Below, one piece after another: positions 16,547 to 24,105 of a stretch of DNA of 33,332 nt. Origin of the DNA: Acidobacteriota bacterium (GTDB lineage: Bacteria; Acidobacteriota; Terriglobia; Terriglobales; Acidobacteriaceae). How positions within the stretch are numbered: the stretch's first letter is position 1; every line of letters begins with the position of its first letter. Below the pieces are notes generated by a model that was not told the DNA's origin, ran no database searches, and saw only the letters and a program-made list of their open reading frames with translations. The stretch covers positions 1 to 33,332 of the forward strand of contig JAGWNX010000042.1 in assembly GCA_028872955.1 (NCBI GenBank). The letters run 5' to 3'. The translations under genes were made by a program, and so were the position numbers.

Positions 16547-17803
16547 CTACTCCTTTCGCAGAGCTTCGACTGGCTCCAGGCTGGCGGCACGATACGCAGG
16601 GTATAAGCCGGAGGCGACTCCGCAAAGGGTCAAGGTGGTGAGCGCGATCGCTGCCGACCAGGGCACCAGCGTGGGCGGATCGAAGCCCATGTCGTTGTTG
16701 CCCAGGCGCTGGCCCAGGATGTACATCAGCAGCCCTGCACCCCCCACGCCGATGGCTCCGCTGATGGCTGTCAGCATCATGCCCTCCAGGAAGAACTGCG
16801 CCATGATGCTGCGGTTGGTCGCACCCAGGGCCTTGCGCAGTCCAATCTCTTTGGTGCGCTCCGTCACCGTGACCAGCATGATGTTGATGATGCCGACCGC
16901 GCCGAGCGCCAGCGTGACGACACCCACGCCGCCCAGAAAGATATCCATCGCGGTGAAGATGATGCCCACGGTGCGGGCGCTCTTGATGGTATCCCACTCC
17001 TCAAAGGCCTCCTTCATGCTCGCGTCAAAGCCGTGCCGCTCCGCAACAATGCGATGCACTTCGGCCTTGGCGGTCTCGTTCAGGTCCTCGGAGAGCGGCT
17101 GATACTGGATCGACGAGACCGAGTCGGCCGGGATGTTGTCGCCCTTGAGCGGGAAGAGCTGCAACATGGTGGAGAGCGGGATGTACACCTTCTGGTTGTC
17201 GCCATCATCGTTGCCGCGCCCCACGTGCGCCGCGACACCAACCACCTGGAAGCGATAGCCGTTCAGCGTAATGTACGCACCAATCGCCGGATGCCCGGAG
17301 AACAGCAGTTGATGATTCTTCTGCCCCAGGACGACGACCTGGCGGCGCTGCCGTTCGTCCTCGCCGTCCAAATAGCGGCCCTGGGCCAGGGGCAGGTTCC
17401 GAATGTGCGGGTAGTTTGCCTCAATGCCCATCACCGCGCCGCCTGCCGAGGAGAACTCGCTGACCTGCTTGATATCGCCCCGGTTGACGAGTGCCGTGAC
17501 GTCACGCACGTGCGCGGCACGGCTGCGGATGGCGTTGGCGTCGCTGAGAGTGAGCTTGTATGGAATGAGGCCGGTGTGCTGGTTGGGCAGCGCAGGAATG
17601 GTGCCGCCCCACATCATGATGACGTCCTGCCCGAGCTCGGAGAGGCTGCGCCGCTGGCCGGAGCGAAAGCCCTCGCCCAGGCCGATGAGCAACAGCAGCG
17701 AGGCCACCCCCCAGGCGATGCCAAACATGGTCAGGAAGGACCGCAGCTTGTTCGCCGTGATGGAGTCAAAGACCTGTCGAAGGATGTCGAGAAGGACTCG
17801 CAT
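16547..17803 (-). CDS. MacB/FtsX-type ABC permease (first of pair)
   Basis: A 418-residue paralogue of the following permease, with the same layout. One N-terminal helix (LRSFLTMFGIAWGVASLLLLIG) is followed by a MacB-type periplasmic domain and an FtsX domain with three helices, containing IINIMLVTVTERTKEIGLRKALGAT. The C-terminus ends LEPVEALRKE, a common MacB-permease ending shared with the partner (LDPIEALRYE). The ATG at 17801-17803 has an AGGAG site eight bases upstream; a GTG seven codons earlier is less likely. The pair probably forms a heterodimer that needs an ATPase encoded elsewhere. These proteins drive efflux or envelope lipoprotein and peptide export in known relatives; the substrate here is unknown. 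Confidence 0.9.
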   Translation of the reverse strand: MRVLLDILRQVFDSITANKLRSFLTMFGIAWGVASLLLLIGLGEGFRSGQRRSLSELGQDVIMMWGGTIPALPNQHTGLIPYKLTLSDANAIRSRAAHVRDVTALVNRGDIKQVSEFSSAGGAVMGIEANYPHIRNLPLAQGRYLDGEDERQRRQVVVLGQKNHQLLFSGHPAIGAYITLNGYRFQVVGVAAHVGRGNDDGDNQKVYIPLSTMLQLFPLKGDNIPADSVSSIQYQPLSEDLNETAKAEVHRIVAERHGFDASMKEAFEEWDTIKSARTVGIIFTAMDIFLGGVGVVTLALGAVGIINIMLVTVTERTKEIGLRKALGATNRSIMAQFFLEGMMLTAISGAIGVGGAGLLMYILGQRLGNNDMGFDPPTLVPWSAAIALTTLTLCGVASGLYPAYRAASLEPVEALRKE

Positions 17804-17853
17804 GCGGTTGTCTCCTGGCTGCACGGCTGCGCTATGGGATACGCACGGCAGTT

Positions 17854-17866
17854 GGGAACGGTTCCC
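17854..17866. other. 13-bp palindrome upstream of the permease pair
   Basis: A perfect inverted repeat GGGAAC-G-GTTCCC lies in the 68-bp gap between the dehydrogenase-like gene and the permease pair. It could be an operator for the permease genes or a small hairpin. There is no T-run. Confidence 0.25.
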
Positions 17867-17871
17867 CGCGC

Positions 17872-18438
17872 TTAGGAGGTGGAGGTCAGCGGCAGGGGAA
17901 GGTTCTTGACGAGCGCCGGAACGTCGTTGTCCGGCTGGAGGTCGATGACGAAAGAGAGCGCCTCAAGCAGCTGCCGTGTGGCAGCTAAGATCGCCGGGCT
18001 GGCAGAGGCGGGGTAGAGGAGTTGCAGGGTAGACTCGGCACGCAGCGGCCCGCGCACAGCAAAGCAGCGGTCAGGCCGATAGACGCAGGAGGCGAGGTCG
18101 GTAATGCTCTGCGCCGTGGAGGGTGTACACAGCGCCGTGCGCGGCGGAGCCATGCGATCGATCATGCAGAAGATCTCCAGCTTGGACTCCAACTCGTCCG
18201 GCACGAAATCAAAGGCGATATCGGCCTCGCGCACCGCATCTTCCACGGTTGAGACCAGCTCCAGGCCGGCCATGGTCGCAAAGTCCTGCTCCGCACGGCG
18301 CAAATTCGCGGGCATCACATCTTCCAGCACCACCTGCAGGCCAGCCTGCAGGCAGAGCCGCGTAAAGCCCCGCCCGGCCACACCCGCGCCGATGACGGCT
18401 ACGCGGCGGAAGCCCGGCGTTGTCTGCTGGGAGCTCAC
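17872..18438 (-). CDS. truncated 3-hydroxyacyl-CoA dehydrogenase-like NAD-binding protein
   Basis: A 188-residue protein covering only the NAD-binding domain of the 3-hydroxyacyl-CoA dehydrogenase family. The Rossmann motif VAVIGAGVAGRGF is intact, with acidic residues after the second strand (VVLEDV). The later ADIAFDFVPDELESKLEIF and CTPSTAQSITDLAS follow the family pattern. The segment where active enzymes have their catalytic His (HFFNP) reads AVRGPLRAESTLQLL, and the whole C-terminal catalytic/dimerisation domain is absent. It is therefore unlikely to be a normal beta-oxidation enzyme. The start is a GTG whose GTGA overlaps the stop codon of the upstream 61-codon gene, with GGAG four bases before it, which indicates translational coupling. 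It may be a divergent NAD-binding sensor or a degenerate remnant; the open frame and coupling favour a maintained gene. Confidence 0.8.
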   Translation of the reverse strand: MSSQQTTPGFRRVAVIGAGVAGRGFTRLCLQAGLQVVLEDVMPANLRRAEQDFATMAGLELVSTVEDAVREADIAFDFVPDELESKLEIFCMIDRMAPPRTALCTPSTAQSITDLASCVYRPDRCFAVRGPLRAESTLQLLYPASASPAILAATRQLLEALSFVIDLQPDNDVPALVKNLPLPLTSTS

Positions 18439-18620
18439 TTGGCTCCGTGGACGGCTGCCATGACTGCCTCAAAGCTGGGGTCGGCGGCCTTGATGTGGTC
18501 CGCGACGCGCTGACGCTCCTCCTCGCTGAGCGAGGGCAGCACGGCCAGAATGCGGCGAATGGTTACAGAGATATCGTCAACGTAATTCATGGTACGGATG
18601 GCTTCGCCAGAGAGAGGCAT
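18435..18620 (-). CDS. small protein of unknown function coupled to the NAD-binding protein
   Basis: A 61-residue soluble protein with a predicted helical pattern (ISVTIRRILAVLPSLSEEERQRVADHIKAADPSFEAVMAAV). I see no membrane segment, cysteines or known motif. The ATG has an ideal AGGAG site five bases upstream. Its TGA stop overlaps the GTG start of the next gene by four bases, so the two are made together. I do not recognise a family. The SLSEEERQRVADHI pattern resembles short helical regulatory proteins but does not allow an assignment. Confidence 0.65.
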   Translation of the reverse strand: MPLSGEAIRTMNYVDDISVTIRRILAVLPSLSEEERQRVADHIKAADPSFEAVMAAVHGAK

Positions 18621-18680
18621 GAACGCTCCTGAATAGATGATGCTGCAAGTAGTCTAACCGGTTCAGGCGGGCGATGCATG

Positions 18681-18735
18681 GTGCCGCTAATCGTGCGGTG
18701 CATCGTGCCGCTCATCATGCGCTAATCATGCGCGG
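18681..18735. repeat. imperfect short tandem repeats at the malQ 3' end
   Basis: A 17-bp unit GTGCCGCTmATCrTGCG occurs at 18681-18697 and 18705-18721 (24-bp period). A shorter third copy (GCGCTAATCATGCG) overlaps the malQ stop codon. The minus-strand copies contain successive stop codons. This looks like slippage or local duplication. Confidence 0.5.
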
Positions 18736-20275
18736 CATCACTTTGGGGTGCGGGCGGCACGTAGCCATCGCGGTCCGTCACCTCGGTGATCGCCGCCAGC
18801 TGACTGGCAAAATCCGGGTGCAATGCGTCCGGGTGGAAGCGCCAGGCCCAGTTGCCGGTGCTGGCAGCGGGCACGTTCATGCGCCCCTCGGAGCCGATGT
18901 GCAGGATGTCCTGCAGCGGGAAGATGCAGCAGTTGGCCACAGACCGCGCCGCCGCGCGCACCATCGTCCACACAATCTGTCCGTCATGCTCAATCGGTTG
19001 CAGATACGTTTGCAGGTTGGTCCGCTCAGCCGCAGAGGCGTCGTCGCGCCACCAGCCCAGCGTGGTGTTGTTGTCGTGGGTTCCGGTATAGACCACCGAG
19101 TTCGGCACAAACCGGTGCGGCAGATGCATGTGCGCGCCACGGTCAGAGAAGCCAAACTGCAGCACACGCATGCCCGGCAGGCCAAAGCTCTCGCGCAGCG
19201 CGTCCACCTCTGGAGTAATGACACCCAGGTCCTCTGCCAGGAACGGCAGCTGGCCAAAGACCTGCCGCAGGCGCGCGAACAGTTGCTGGCCGGGTGCTTT
19301 GACCCAGGTGCCGTTGATCGCTGTCTCCTCGGCGGCGTCGATGCACCAGTACGCCTCGAAGCCGCGGAAGTGATCCAGCCGAATGGAGTCGTAGAGCGCC
19401 AGTGACCGGCGCACGCGCTCCACCCACCAGTCAAAGCCGCGCTGCTCCAGCAGATCCCAGCGATAGAGCGGGTTACCCCAGCGTTGTCCGGTGGCCGAGA
19501 AGTAATCCGGTGGCACGCCGGAGACATGCAGCGGCCGCCCGGAATCGTCCAGGTCAAAGATCTCCGGATTAGCCCACACGTCGGCGCTGTCGTAGTTCAC
19601 AAAGATGGCGACATCGCCAAGGATCGTGATCTCGTGCTGGTGGCAGTACTGCCGCAGCGCGGACCACTGCTGATGGAACAGGAACTGAATGACCTGCTCG
19701 ATCTCGACCTGGTGCGCGTACCGTGCGCGTGCCTCCGCCAGGGCCGCGGGCTGGCGCTGTGCCAGCTCGGTGGGCCAGTCTGCCCAGCAGACATAGCCAA
19801 ACTCCCGACGCAGCACGTTGAACAAAGCGTAGCTGGCCAGCCAGTACTGGTTGCCCTGGCAGAACTGCTCATACTCCGCCCGCTGATCTGGCGAAGCGCG
19901 ATGGAGAAAGTTACTGGCTGCTGCCTCAATGACAGGCAGCTTGCACCGCGTGGCCTCTGCAAAGTCAGCGGGCCCGCTGTTGCCTGGCAACCCGGCAATC
20001 TGCTCGCCGCTCAACCAGCCATCGCGCTCCAGGTGCTGCACACTCAGCAGCAACGGATTGCCCGCAAAGGCCGAGAGCGCCGAGTACGGTGAGCTGCCGT
20101 ACCCCGTGGGGCTGAGTGGCAGCACCTGCCACAGGCGCTGCTTGGCAGCCACCAGGAAGTCCACAAAGGTGTACGCTGCCGGACCAAGGTCTCCGATGCC
20201 GCCATAGGAGGGCAACGAGGTGACATGGAGCAGAATTCCAGAGAGACGTTCGGACTTGGCAGGCCCCACACTCAT
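18722..20275 (-). CDS. malQ: 4-alpha-glucanotransferase (amylomaltase) MalQ
   Basis: This GH77 enzyme transfers alpha-1,4-glucan segments between maltodextrins in the cytoplasm, in glycogen and maltodextrin metabolism. The 517-residue length is normal for the short bacterial type. Catalytic residues are visible: nucleophile Asp301 in SIRLDHFRGFEAYW, acid/base Glu348 in PFLAEDLGVITPEV, and Asp401 in YTGTHDNNTTLGWW. Other family signatures are LLHVTSLPSYGGIGDLG, WQVLPLSPTGYGSSPYS, GDVAIFVNYDSADVWANP and GVPPDYFSATGQRWGNPLY. The ATG has a GAGGAG site nine bases upstream. The C-terminus (PQSDAAHD) ends inside a short repeat cluster. It is monocistronic or follows ppiD, from which it is separated by a possible terminator. 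Confidence 0.96.
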   Translation of the reverse strand: MSVGPAKSERLSGILLHVTSLPSYGGIGDLGPAAYTFVDFLVAAKQRLWQVLPLSPTGYGSSPYSALSAFAGNPLLLSVQHLERDGWLSGEQIAGLPGNSGPADFAEATRCKLPVIEAAASNFLHRASPDQRAEYEQFCQGNQYWLASYALFNVLRREFGYVCWADWPTELAQRQPAALAEARARYAHQVEIEQVIQFLFHQQWSALRQYCHQHEITILGDVAIFVNYDSADVWANPEIFDLDDSGRPLHVSGVPPDYFSATGQRWGNPLYRWDLLEQRGFDWWVERVRRSLALYDSIRLDHFRGFEAYWCIDAAEETAINGTWVKAPGQQLFARLRQVFGQLPFLAEDLGVITPEVDALRESFGLPGMRVLQFGFSDRGAHMHLPHRFVPNSVVYTGTHDNNTTLGWWRDDASAAERTNLQTYLQPIEHDGQIVWTMVRAAARSVANCCIFPLQDILHIGSEGRMNVPAASTGNWAWRFHPDALHPDFASQLAAITEVTDRDGYVPPAPQSDAAHD

Positions 20276-20338
20276 GCGCGCAATCTCCTCAAAAAAAACC
20301 GATGATGGCCCATGATACGCGGTCGCGAGCAGCAGAAA

Positions 20339-20376
20339 GGGCCTGCACCACGCTGGATTTGCGAAGGAGCAGGCCC
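20339..20376 (-). terminator. possible terminator between ppiD and malQ
   Basis: An 8-bp perfect GC-rich stem (GGGCCTGC at 20339-20346 with GCAGGCCC at 20369-20376) encloses a 22-nt loop, starting 26 bp after the ppiD stop. The following minus-strand sequence has only a short TTTCT, so termination may be weak or rho-assisted. Confidence 0.4.
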
Positions 20377-20402
20377 GGAGTTCAACTAGTTACGCTGTGG
20401 CG

Positions 20403-22376
20403 TTAGCTACCCAACGGCGCGGGCGACTGGGTCGCCTGCTTGGAGTAGCGAATCGCTCCAGCCTTCTGATACTTCTGCGTCAGGTCGTCCACGTAGATGC
20501 GGAAGACCTCATCCCGCTGCGCGCTCAGCAACTGCTCGCGGGTCTGTGCGAAGTTCTTTGCGATGTCTTCTGGAGTCGGCTCCTGCTTCTGGGTCAGGCT
20601 TACCACCGCACCCACACGGCCCGTGTTGATCGGACCGGAGATTGCGCCCACCGCCAGGTTGAAGACGACTGCCGCCGGTCCGGTGAGAGCACCAAGCTCC
20701 GGCACCTGCCCGTCGCGGCCAACCAGATCGCTGGACTTGACCGGAATCTTCAGCTCGGCAGCCGCCTTCTTCAGGTCGTTCAGCACCTTGGCACGGTCAT
20801 CCAGCTTGGCCAGCTGTGCGGTCAAAAGCTGTGGCAGCTGCTGGTCGCGGTAGTCCTCCAGCAGGTGCGACTTGTAGTCCGCAAAGTCCGGCATGTGCGC
20901 GGGCTTGATGTCTACCACCTGGTAGATGGCAAAGCCATCGCCCGTGGTGACGAACGCGGGAGCTGCGCCCTTGCTGACGCCAAAGGCCTGAGTCAGCAGC
21001 GCGGAGCCGTCGGCCAGCCCGGCGATCACGCCATCCTTGGCCACATAGTCCGTGGTCACGGCATGCAGATTGTGCGCTGCCGCAGTCTTGTCGATGCCCT
21101 GCTGCGTGGCCTGGGCCACCAGCTGCGCGGCAAAGGCCTGCTCCGCGGCGCCAGCCTTCTGCTGCTCCAGCACCGGAACAATCTCCGGCTTCACCTCCGC
21201 CAGCGGCTGCATGTGCGCAGTCTTCTTATCCTCAACCTGCAGAATGTGGTATCCAAACTGGGTCTTCACCACATCGGAGGTCTGCCCGGGGTTCAGGCTG
21301 AACGCCACCTTATCGAACTCCGGCACCGTCTTGCCGCGATCAAGCCACCCCAGCTCGCCACCCTGGCCCTTGCTGCCTGGGTCATCCGAGTTCTTGCTGG
21401 CCAGATCAGCAAAGTTGGCACCGCCCTTGATCTGCTTCAGCAGGTCCTCCGCCTTGGCCTTGGCCGCTGCGTCGGTCTTGGCGTCGGCACCCGCCGGCAC
21501 CTGGATGAGGATGTGCCGAACCTTGACCTGCTCCTTCACCTGGAACTGATCCTGGTGCTGGTTGTAGTACGCCTGCAACTCAGCGTCCGACACCTGCGGC
21601 CTGCCACCGGGCAAGTTCGATGCGTCAAACGACGCATACTCAATCTTGCGCGTCTCCGGCACGGCATTGGCGTAGCGCGCGGCATTCTGCTTAAAGAAGG
21701 CCTGCAGTTCGTCGTCGCTTGGGTTGATGGTCTTGCGGATGTCGTCGCCGGAGACCACGGCGTAGTCAAACTTTACCTTGGTGCCCTGGATGCGATAGGC
21801 ATCGCGCACGGCATTGTCTGAGACGGTCACGCCGCCGGTGATGAGCGCCTGCAGACGGTTCAGCTCCATGTCGCCCTTCACCTGGCTCTCAAAGTCGGCA
21901 CGCGAGGTCTGGAAGGCGGACTGCACGAAGTTGATGTAGGCGTCGTCACCGACATAGGTGCCATTAGGAAAGAGGTACTGCGCAAATGGGCCGGTCTGCA
22001 GCTCGTGCAGCAGGTCCGCATCGCTTACCTGCAGCCCAAGGCGATCCGCCTCCTGCTTCAGAATGGCGCGCTGCACCAGCATCATGCCGGCGCGCTGCGT
22101 CATATAGGGCAGCAGGAAGTCCGGCAGTCGCTGCTGCTGGAGCTGACGCTGCGCCCACTGGTTGACCTCTGCCGCCAGCACAGGCGTGCCACCTGCGGAG
22201 AAGCGGCCCAGCAGGCCCGGCTCCCGCACTGTGGCGTACACACTGGCATCGCCAGTAGCCGAGTTGTCAAAGATGCCCGGGACGAGCGTGATGACCATCG
22301 TGACCACTGCGGCACCGATGATGATGGCGAAAAGTACCTTAGTAAAGCGATTGTTCTGCTGCAGAATGCGGATCAT
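20403..22376 (-). CDS. PpiD/SurA-like peptidyl-prolyl isomerase, membrane-anchored
   Basis: A 657-residue periplasmic folding factor. The N-terminus MIRILQQNNRFTKVLFAIII leads into a single membrane anchor (about residues 12-34), followed by a SurA-N-like chaperone region (about 80-260). A parvulin domain follows (about 270-380, KVRHILIQVPAG, ADLASKNSDDPGSKGQGGELGWLDRG, PGQTSDVVKTQFGYHILQVED). A second parvulin-like half and a C-terminal segment complete a PpiD-like layout. The parvulin domain keeps the usual glycine-rich core and the terminal FGYHIL motif, so isomerase activity is plausible. PpiD-type proteins assist newly exported proteins at the Sec translocon. I use the ATG at 22374-22376; an upstream GTG would add a 33-residue basic extension unlike the family. 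There is a weak AAAGG site about 12 bases upstream. Confidence 0.88.
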   Translation of the reverse strand: MIRILQQNNRFTKVLFAIIIGAAVVTMVITLVPGIFDNSATGDASVYATVREPGLLGRFSAGGTPVLAAEVNQWAQRQLQQQRLPDFLLPYMTQRAGMMLVQRAILKQEADRLGLQVSDADLLHELQTGPFAQYLFPNGTYVGDDAYINFVQSAFQTSRADFESQVKGDMELNRLQALITGGVTVSDNAVRDAYRIQGTKVKFDYAVVSGDDIRKTINPSDDELQAFFKQNAARYANAVPETRKIEYASFDASNLPGGRPQVSDAELQAYYNQHQDQFQVKEQVKVRHILIQVPAGADAKTDAAAKAKAEDLLKQIKGGANFADLASKNSDDPGSKGQGGELGWLDRGKTVPEFDKVAFSLNPGQTSDVVKTQFGYHILQVEDKKTAHMQPLAEVKPEIVPVLEQQKAGAAEQAFAAQLVAQATQQGIDKTAAAHNLHAVTTDYVAKDGVIAGLADGSALLTQAFGVSKGAAPAFVTTGDGFAIYQVVDIKPAHMPDFADYKSHLLEDYRDQQLPQLLTAQLAKLDDRAKVLNDLKKAAAELKIPVKSSDLVGRDGQVPELGALTGPAAVVFNLAVGAISGPINTGRVGAVVSLTQKQEPTPEDIAKNFAQTREQLLSAQRDEVFRIYVDDLTQKYQKAGAIRYSKQATQSPAPLGS

Positions 22377-22532
22377 GCTGAACGTAAGACCTTTGTGGCG
22401 CGGAGTAGCGTCATGCCGACGTTGACCGCTTGCCCGGAGTTTTTTGCGCGGCGTGGCTGACGGTTCAAAATGCACCAGCAGGCCATTGGCACGGGCAAGC
22501 CAACAGTATAAATGACGCTCCGCCCAAATTCA

Positions 22533-22564
22533 CATCGGCTGGCGGATTGATCCGTCAGCCGATG
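22533..22564. other. 14-bp stem hairpin between ppiD and the BON-domain gene
   Basis: An inverted repeat CATCGGCTGGCGGA-TTGA-TCCGTCAGCCGATG has 14-bp arms with one imperfect position (a G-U wobble in plus-strand RNA, an A-C mismatch in minus-strand RNA) and a 4-nt loop. It lies 30 bp past the stop of the BON gene and could end that transcript, although only TGAATTTG follows it on that strand. It could also be an operator or an mRNA element of the ppiD promoter region. Confidence 0.45.
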
Positions 22565-22593
22565 CGTGCTGCCCTTGCCTGCCCTGCCCCTGC

Positions 22594-23736
22594 CTAATAC
22601 GGCGCAGGATAAAAGACAGGGTGTGGATAGAAGTATGGAGGCGGTGGCTGGCGGCGCTGCATGGGCTGGCCAGCCGGTGCAACGCTATGAGCCAGCCGAT
22701 CCATCTCCGCCTGCGAGACCGTTACGACGGGAGCGGGCTGGGTCAGGTGGAAGGTCAGAATCGCCTCAGCCGGGACATAAGTGTTGTTGCGCGAGGTAGC
22801 TGCCGAGGCTCCCACACCTGCTGCCCCGCCGGCCACGGCACCGATCGCGGCACCCGGTCCTCCGCCGGCGATGGCACCGATGATGGCGCCCATCGCACCC
22901 AGGCCCACCGCACTGCTCACCGTCTGGCCAGACTTGTCTGCACTCTCGTGCGTCCACTGGTCTGAGACCACCGGGTACACCTGGCCGCCCAGGGTCACCT
23001 GCGTCAGTTGCAGGGCGAGGTGCGCTCGGCCACTGATAGCCCCTGAACTCTTCACATCCACCACAGTTCCCTGCACGGCAGCACCGCGCGGAATCGCAAC
23101 CGCGCCGTTGGCAACCACATCGTTGAGCACGATGCCGTCAAAGAGGGTGCCCGGCTGGCCGTGCCGGGTATCGATTCCTTCGTTGATCCGCACCCGAACC
23201 AGGGCTCCGCTGGGGATGGTGACCGCCATGCCAGCCTGTTGACCTGCAGCGTAATTGCCCGGCGCAGATCGCTCAATCGTGGCCGGGCGCGGGGCTGTGG
23301 CCTGCTGCGGCACGGGCTGGGGCTGCGCTGCCGACTGCGACGGGGCCAGTGGAGGAACCGAAAGCGGCTGCGGCGACTGCGATCCCGTGCCTGCCGGCTG
23401 CGCTGCCGGTGCGGGCGGGTCAGTCGCCAGCGTCAACTCGTCAACCACCTTTTGAACCCCCTGCGCCCGGGAGGCCAGCGTCTCTGCCAGCACCCGCGTG
23501 GGCTCATCCTTGACTACGCCAGTCAGCGTGACTGTGCCATAGACGGTCGTGGTTGTAATTCTCTGATCTGCAAGTTGCTGATTGCTGGCCAGCGCCTTCA
23601 ACACATTGGCCTCAACCTGGGCATCGGGGGTTGAGGGAACGGCAGAGCTTGCCTGAGCAAGCAGGGCGGCAGGGCTCACAAGTGCAGTGAGGGTAAGGGT
23701 CCGGATGAGGCTCCGGGTTGTCACGGATACGTGCAT
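22594..23736 (-). CDS. exported BON-domain, glycine-zipper protein
   Basis: A 380-residue envelope protein. A signal peptide (TRSLIRTLTLTALVSPAALLAQA) precedes a BON domain (about 37-105, VEANVLKALASNQQLADQRI, VYGTVTLTGVVKDEPTRVLAE). A Pro/Gln/Ala-rich linker (about 108-155) follows, then a beta-rich region resembling TrbI/conjugal-type surface proteins (IPSGALVRVRINEGIDTRHG, FDGIVLNDVV, IPRGAAVQGTVVDV). Next comes a glycine zipper (about 290-330, GLGAMGAIIGAIAGGGPGAAIGAVAGG) and a Pro/Tyr-rich tail (PPPPYFYPHPVFYPAPY). BON domains bind phospholipid surfaces, and glycine zippers pack in membranes, so an outer-membrane or periplasmic association is likely. The ATG has a perfect GGAGGAG site five bases upstream. 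Its precise role is unknown. Confidence 0.85.
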   Translation of the reverse strand: MHVSVTTRSLIRTLTLTALVSPAALLAQASSAVPSTPDAQVEANVLKALASNQQLADQRITTTTVYGTVTLTGVVKDEPTRVLAETLASRAQGVQKVVDELTLATDPPAPAAQPAGTGSQSPQPLSVPPLAPSQSAAQPQPVPQQATAPRPATIERSAPGNYAAGQQAGMAVTIPSGALVRVRINEGIDTRHGQPGTLFDGIVLNDVVANGAVAIPRGAAVQGTVVDVKSSGAISGRAHLALQLTQVTLGGQVYPVVSDQWTHESADKSGQTVSSAVGLGAMGAIIGAIAGGGPGAAIGAVAGGAAGVGASAATSRNNTYVPAEAILTFHLTQPAPVVTVSQAEMDRLAHSVAPAGQPMQRRQPPPPYFYPHPVFYPAPY

Positions 23737-23899
23737 GTACACTCCTCCGAGCGCCTTGCCTGCAATTGATTCCACGCAGGCTTTGACTCTCACTCGATAC
23801 AGACTCAACTTCACGGTAAAAGTTACTGCAACCGACTCGATGCCATGCGAAAACTTCCCTCATCCCCGGCGGCCTGGCGAGAGCCACCAGTGCGGCCAT

Positions 23900-23928
23900 T
23901 TGACCACAACCTCGAACAGGTCTAATAT
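23900..23928 (+). promoter_or_regulatory. sigma70-type promoter of tRNA-fMet
   Basis: A -35 TTGACC (23900-23905) and -10 TAATAT (23923-23928) are separated by exactly 17 bp. The first base of the tRNA is only seven bases past the -10 element, so the 5' leader would be nearly absent. Confidence 0.75.
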
Positions 23929-23934
23929 CAAAAG

Positions 23935-24014
<80 letters not shown>

Positions 24015-24024
24015 AGCGAAAACG

Positions 24025-24086
24025 CCAACCCGGAATAACCCGGTGTAAGAGCAGCCACATTTGCTCCGCCGGGTTGGGTTGTTTTT
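24025..24086 (+). terminator. terminator downstream of tRNA-fMet, with repeated AACCCGG boxes
   Basis: A 9-bp outer stem CCAACCCGG (24025-24033) with CCGGGTTGG (24069-24077) encloses a nested GAGCA/TGCTC stem (24049-24053 with 24062-24066). A T-rich tract follows (24079-24086). A second AACCCGG at 24037-24043 could pair with the same downstream arm. The structure fits an intrinsic terminator for the tRNA. The repeated boxes between an att site and int could alternatively be recombinase arm sites. Confidence 0.65.
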
Positions 24087-24105
24087 GGGCACCTTTTCGC
24101 ATGAG

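Noticed and set aside
20397-21821. 474-codon plus-strand open frame opposite ppiD
   Set aside because: Its Leu/His/Arg-rich translation mirrors the PpiD codons; ppiD has a clear parvulin domain.
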